Origin: an uncultured Eubacteriales bacterium
GTDB lineage: Bacteria > Bacillota > Clostridia > Oscillospirales > CAG-272
Reading direction: 5' to 3'
Length of the DNA: 6,607 nt
Assembly (NCBI GenBank): GCA_934447715.1
Contig: CAKSER010000065.1
Coordinates: 1 to 6,607 of the forward strand
The notes under the pieces were generated by a model. It did no database searches. It was not told the DNA's origin and was given only the letters and a program-made list of their open reading frames with translations. The position numbers and the translations under genes were made by a program. Below, in pieces: positions 3,854 to 6,607 of this stretch (position 1 is its first letter; each line of letters opens with the position of its first letter).

Positions 3854-5605
3854 TTAAATCTTCGGCGTTTTCTTGAGGCAGATCAGCCCGAATGCATTCC
3901 CGAGAACGGTTCTTGTTGCCTCGACTAAGGCAAGGCGGAAGCTCTTTGCATCTTCGGATTCCGCTGTCTGGATCGGGCAGTCGTGATAGAAGCGGTTGAA
4001 CGCCGCGCAGACATCGAGGATAAAGCGTGTTATTTCCATCGGCTCGCTGTCCTTGATTGCAGCCTCGACCTTTTCGGGAAGGGCGGAAAGCGCCTTTGCA
4101 AGGTCGACCTCAAGCTCGTTTGCCTTATAGCCCTCGGGAAGTGTTTCTGCCTTTCCGAGCTTTTCGAGCAGGCTGCAGGTGCGTGCATAGGTATACTGTG
4201 CATAGGGACCGGTATTTCCCTCGAACGAAAGGGCATCCTCAAGGTTGAAGTTGATATCCTTTATACGGCTGTTTGAAAGATAGTTGAACACGATTGCGCC
4301 GACACCGACCGCCTCCGCAACCTCGTCCTTGTTTTCAAGGGTCGGGTTCCGCTGCTCGATGATCTCTCTTGATTTGTCGATCGACATCTTGAAAAGATCG
4401 CGCAGAAGAACGACATTTCCGTCTCTTGTCGAGAGCTTTGCACCGCCGATGCTGACCGTGCCGTACGGAACGTGAAGAAGCTGATCGTACCAGTCATAGC
4501 CCATGAGCTCGAGAACCTTGAACCACTGCTTGAAATGCAGGATCTGCTGGTTTGAGGTGACATATATGCACTTGTCGAAGTTAAATGTTTCCTTTCTGTA
4601 GACCGCAGCGGCGATATCCCTTGTAGGATAGAGGGTCGAGCCGTCGCGCTTCAGGATAAGACAGGGGGGCATGCCGTACTCCGAAAGATCGACAATGGAA
4701 GCGCCGTCGTCGATCTGAAGAAGATTCTTTTCGCGCAGCTTTTCAACCTGCGCCGGCATAAGATCGGTATAGAAGCTTTCGCCTGTGTAATAATCAAACT
4801 CGATTCCGAGCTGCTTGTAGGTTTTTTTGTATTCCTCGATGCTTATCGAGATAAACCATTTCCAAAGCTCGGTATTGTCCTTGTCGTGATCCTCGAGCTT
4901 CTTGAATTCCGCCCTCGCCATGTCGCCGAGCTTCGAATGCTTTTCTCCGGTCTGCTTTTCGGATTCCTCTTCCTCGTTTTTGATCTCCTTGTTGATTCTT
5001 ACATAGAGGGCAACAAGCTCATCGATTCCGCCCTTTTCGACAGCCTCCTTTGAGCCCCAGAGCCTGTATGCGACAATGAGCTTTCCGAACTGGGTTCCCC
5101 AGTCGCCGAGGTGGTTTACTCCGATAGTGTTCCAACCGCAGAATTTGTAGAGCATCTTCAGCGAATGACCGATTACGGTCGTGCCGAGGTGGCCGATGTG
5201 AAACGGCTTTGCGACGTTCGGCGACGAGTAGTCGATTACCATCGTCTTGCCGCATCCGCTGTCGTTTGCGCCGAAGCGCTCTCCCTGCTCGAGAACCTTT
5301 TTTACTATGTCATATGCAAGTCTGTTTTTGTCGACAAAAACATTGAGATATCCGCCTGCGATCTCGACTTTTTCAACCGAGTCAAGCTCCTTTACCGAGG
5401 GGGCAAGCGACTGTGCTATCATCGGCGGCGCCTTGCGCAAAAGCTTGCTGAGCCTGAAGCACGGGAAGGCGACATCTCCCATCGACTTGTCCGGAGGATA
5501 CTCGAGAGCCGAAATCAGCTCGCTTACCGAAATTTCGTTTTCGGGAGCCATGCAGTCGAGCGTCTCCTTTATTTTTTCTGCAAGTAATTTTTTAAAATTC
5601 TGCAT
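3854..5605 (-). CDS. argS: Arginyl-tRNA synthetase, 583 aa
   Basis: Class I enzyme that charges tRNA-Arg with arginine using ATP; cytosolic and normally essential. The N-terminal tRNA D-loop recognition domain (Add1) covers about 1-115, with YPPDKSMGDVAFPCFRLSK. The catalytic core has YSSPNVAKPFHIGHLGTT (126-142), containing the HIGH motif, then NHLGDWGTQFGKL (164-176) and DGSTLYPTRDIAAAVYR (321-337). The KMSKS-equivalent is degenerate, GGAKLSTRDGNVV (387-399), usual for this enzyme. The C-terminal DALR anticodon-binding domain has FEGNTGPYAQYTYAR (461-475) and ends near AFGLICLKKTPKI. Length is normal and no residue looks broken. AAGGA (5614-5618) lies 8 nt before ATG 5605. It has its own consensus promoter and a leader of about 80 nt that is too short for a T-box. 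yebC follows. Confidence 0.98.
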   Translation of the reverse strand: MQNFKKLLAEKIKETLDCMAPENEISVSELISALEYPPDKSMGDVAFPCFRLSKLLRKAPPMIAQSLAPSVKELDSVEKVEIAGGYLNVFVDKNRLAYDIVKKVLEQGERFGANDSGCGKTMVIDYSSPNVAKPFHIGHLGTTVIGHSLKMLYKFCGWNTIGVNHLGDWGTQFGKLIVAYRLWGSKEAVEKGGIDELVALYVRINKEIKNEEEESEKQTGEKHSKLGDMARAEFKKLEDHDKDNTELWKWFISISIEEYKKTYKQLGIEFDYYTGESFYTDLMPAQVEKLREKNLLQIDDGASIVDLSEYGMPPCLILKRDGSTLYPTRDIAAAVYRKETFNFDKCIYVTSNQQILHFKQWFKVLELMGYDWYDQLLHVPYGTVSIGGAKLSTRDGNVVLLRDLFKMSIDKSREIIEQRNPTLENKDEVAEAVGVGAIVFNYLSNSRIKDINFNLEDALSFEGNTGPYAQYTYARTCSLLEKLGKAETLPEGYKANELEVDLAKALSALPEKVEAAIKDSEPMEITRFILDVCAAFNRFYHDCPIQTAESEDAKSFRLALVEATRTVLGNAFGLICLKKTPKI

Positions 5606-5657
5606 TTTTTCTTTCCTTAACTAAAACTCAAAAATTCAAAAAATATATCAACCGAGC

Positions 5658-5673
5658 CTGTTTTTTAAAACAG
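5658..5673 (-). other. Small hairpin in the argS leader
   Basis: A 7-bp palindrome CTGTTTT-TT-AAAACAG about 11 nt after the predicted transcript start. It could stabilise the 5' end of the argS mRNA. No T-run follows, so it is unlikely to be an attenuator. Confidence 0.45.
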
Positions 5674-5690
5674 CACTGTTCAATCATTTT

Positions 5691-5720
5691 ATTATACCGC
5701 ACAACAGGCGCATTTGTCAA
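5691..5720 (-). promoter_or_regulatory. Consensus sigma-A promoter of argS
   Basis: Minus strand TTGACA (5715-5720), an 18-nt spacer and TATAAT (5691-5696): both boxes perfect. The predicted start is near 5684, giving a leader of about 80 nt before ATG 5605. It probably also drives yebC. Confidence 0.9.
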
Positions 5721-5741
5721 ATATATTTTGAATTTTGCACT

Positions 5742-5789
5742 CTTTTTCGGGCTCGGATGTGGGATTGAACGAATCTGAACCCGAAAAAG
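5742..5789. repeat. 10-bp perfect inverted repeat upstream of the argS promoter
   Basis: CTTTTTCGGG (5742-5751) pairs exactly with CCCGAAAAAG (5780-5789) around 28 nt, which themselves hold a short GATT/AATC dyad. It begins about 22 bases upstream of the argS -35. On the minus strand the stem ends in T-poor sequence, so it is not a standard terminator. It may be an operator, a second-line terminator, or a remnant. Confidence 0.55.
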
Positions 5790-5790
5790 C

Positions 5791-5824
5791 GCTGCACCCG
5801 GGCAAAAAAACGCCTCGGGTGCGG
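5791..5824 (-). terminator. Terminator-like stem downstream of the SGNH hydrolase gene
   Basis: GCACCCG (5794-5800) pairs with CGGGTGC (5816-5822), with an inner GGC/GCC and one or two outer pairs. The loop is A-rich on the plus strand. CGCTTTTT follows on the minus strand and GGATTTTT on the plus strand, so it may work both ways. It lies 91 nt after the hydrolase stop and would insulate argS. Confidence 0.6.
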
Positions 5825-5864
5825 ATTTTTAAGCGGCAGCAGGCATCAAATGTCTGCGGTCGGC

Positions 5865-5889
5865 ATTTGCCGGTGCGGCAAATTTTTTT
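5865..5889 (+). terminator. Plus-strand-oriented intrinsic terminator
   Basis: A perfect 8-bp stem ATTTGCCG-GTG-CGGCAAAT (5865-5883) is followed by seven T residues on the plus strand. On the minus strand the T-run is on the wrong side. No plus-strand gene ends here, so it either blocks antisense transcription into the hydrolase gene or ends an unseen small RNA. Confidence 0.65.
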
Positions 5890-5914
5890 CTGACGGTGTC
5901 TTTGTTTTTAAAAA

Positions 5915-6499
5915 TTAAAATTTCTTTACGATTTCGCTTACAACCCTGTCGCCGAGCAGCCTGTAGCCTTCCTCGGTAAAATGCACGCCGTCATCGCATC
6001 TTGTGTCGGATTCGCCCGGGATGACTGAAAACAGATCGTCGACCGCAAGACCGTATTTGTCTGCAAGCTTTAAAACGATCTCGTTTCTCGGCTTTACAAA
6101 CTCGTCGTTTTTGTTTCCCTGCAGCATCGATGTTCCGGTTGCAAGAATGATCCGATCCGCAGGTCTCAGCGACAGAAGATAGTTTACGGTTCTTTCGTAG
6201 TGATAGGCATAATCGGCTGTGCCGATATGGAAGCCGTGGTTGCAGTTGTTGAAATGAATGATTTCCGGATTCATTTCTTCAACAAGCATGCCGATCTTTT
6301 TTGTGAGAAACTCGTTGTCGATAGCCTTTGAGGTCGCAAAGGATCCGGTTATTGCGTTTTTTTCGTTGAGCTTGAGACGGACGTTTGTCTTGTATCCGAA
6401 GCAGATCGAATCGCCGATAAGAAAAACACGGCGGCGCTTCGTGTCGGTTACGTCAAAAAACCACACGTCCTCCCATTCAACAGGCTCGAGAATAGGCAT
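5915..6499 (-). CDS. SGNH/GDSL hydrolase family protein, 194 aa
   Basis: Predicted serine esterase or lipase-like enzyme, acting most often on acetyl or other acyl esters of sugars in this family. Block I is RRVFLIGDSICFGY with nucleophile Ser31. A block III-like stretch is IIHFNNCNHGFH (80-91), carrying the oxyanion Asn. Block V is CDDGVHFTEEGY with Asp170 and His173. All catalytic elements are visible. There is no signal peptide or membrane segment, so it is probably cytosolic. The N-terminus carries a tryptophan-rich lead-in (WEDVWFFDVTD). A full AGGAGG site (6507-6512) lies 7 nt before ATG 6499. Its start is only 24 nt after the stop of the gene at the right edge, suggesting co-transcription. 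The exact substrate is unknown; deacetylation of carbohydrates is an inference. Confidence 0.88.
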   Translation of the reverse strand: MPILEPVEWEDVWFFDVTDTKRRRVFLIGDSICFGYKTNVRLKLNEKNAITGSFATSKAIDNEFLTKKIGMLVEEMNPEIIHFNNCNHGFHIGTADYAYHYERTVNYLLSLRPADRIILATGTSMLQGNKNDEFVKPRNEIVLKLADKYGLAVDDLFSVIPGESDTRCDDGVHFTEEGYRLLGDRVVSEIVKKF

Positions 6500-6523
6500 A
6501 TTTTGTCCTCCTGTAGGGGAAAA

Positions 6524-6607
6524 TTAAGGAGCCTTTGCTCCGATCCTCCACTTCCATGTGACATTTCCGTTTGAATCCGACATTGCTTTTCCGAGCCCTT
6601 TTGCGGA
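6524..6607 (-). CDS. C-terminal end of a larger protein, probably a surface-type beta domain (partial)
   Basis: An open minus-strand frame enters from the right edge and ends at TAA 6524-6526. The visible 27 residues read SAKGLGKAMSDSNGNVTWKW then RIGAKAP. The pattern SAKGL...D-x-NGNVTWKW-x-IG resembles the final part of a beta-sandwich repeat seen at the ends of exported Clostridial proteins. In those the strand usually continues about ten residues with PGTW or similar; here the stop comes at AP, so the domain may be clipped. A short stem GGAGC-4 nt-GCTCC (6528-6541) overlaps the last codons and is followed by TTAATTTT, a possible weak terminator. Frame assignment is solid enough; the domain call is tentative. 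Confidence 0.5.
   Translation of the reverse strand, partial: SAKGLGKAMSDSNGNVTWKWRIGAKAP

Noticed and set aside
5111..5587. Plus-strand open frame of 158 codons
   Set aside because: Antisense shadow of argS, whose motifs are unambiguous.
5606..5690. T-box leader controlling argS
   Set aside because: The predicted leader is only about 80 nt, with no T-box-like conserved motif or antiterminator and no terminator before the start codon.

Overview
The window looks like a chromosomal piece of a Gram-positive anaerobe of the Clostridia, probably near Ruminococcus/Oscillospiraceae. This is inferred from strong AGGAG-type ribosome sites, near-consensus sigma-A promoters, protein styles, and a tRNA gene without an encoded CCA end. 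No species is claimed. Every convincing gene is on the minus strand, so the story reads from right to left.

Right part (about 2750-6607) is mostly core. At the right edge is the C-terminus of a probable surface-protein domain, then a small cytosolic SGNH/GDSL hydrolase 24 nt later. A 300-base intergenic stretch follows. It holds two terminator-like hairpins, a 10-bp inverted repeat and a consensus promoter (TTGACA-18-TATAAT) for argS (arginyl-tRNA synthetase). yebC (YebC/PmpR/TACO1 family) follows 97 nt later. A second, perfect promoter (TTGACA-17-TATAAT with extended TG) drives a structured leader of about 115 nt and a tRNA-Gln(UUG) gene, which ends at a 14-bp terminator. This is a small translation-centred neighbourhood.

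Left part (1-2750) is accessory. Directly beyond the tRNA terminator lies an unusual array (2511-2718) of about eight short perfect or near-perfect hairpins. Their stems differ, most loops are GNA/GNRA-like, and they are joined by a repeated linker of the form CAACATCRYTTG. The array switches orientation in the middle, so it is both a string of hairpins and a large imperfect palindrome. Its outermost hairpin contains the -35 element of the next gene, a four-helix-bundle protein of the S23/Avd-like superfamily. This protein-plus-array pair is the best candidate here for an undescribed system.

Further left are a cysteine-rich protein of unknown function, a small WTHGLHDA-type hypothetical protein, a histidine phosphatase, and a 5'-truncated remnant of a sugar nucleotidyltransferase running off the left edge. 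The tRNA-Gln gene therefore marks the border between core and accessory DNA.
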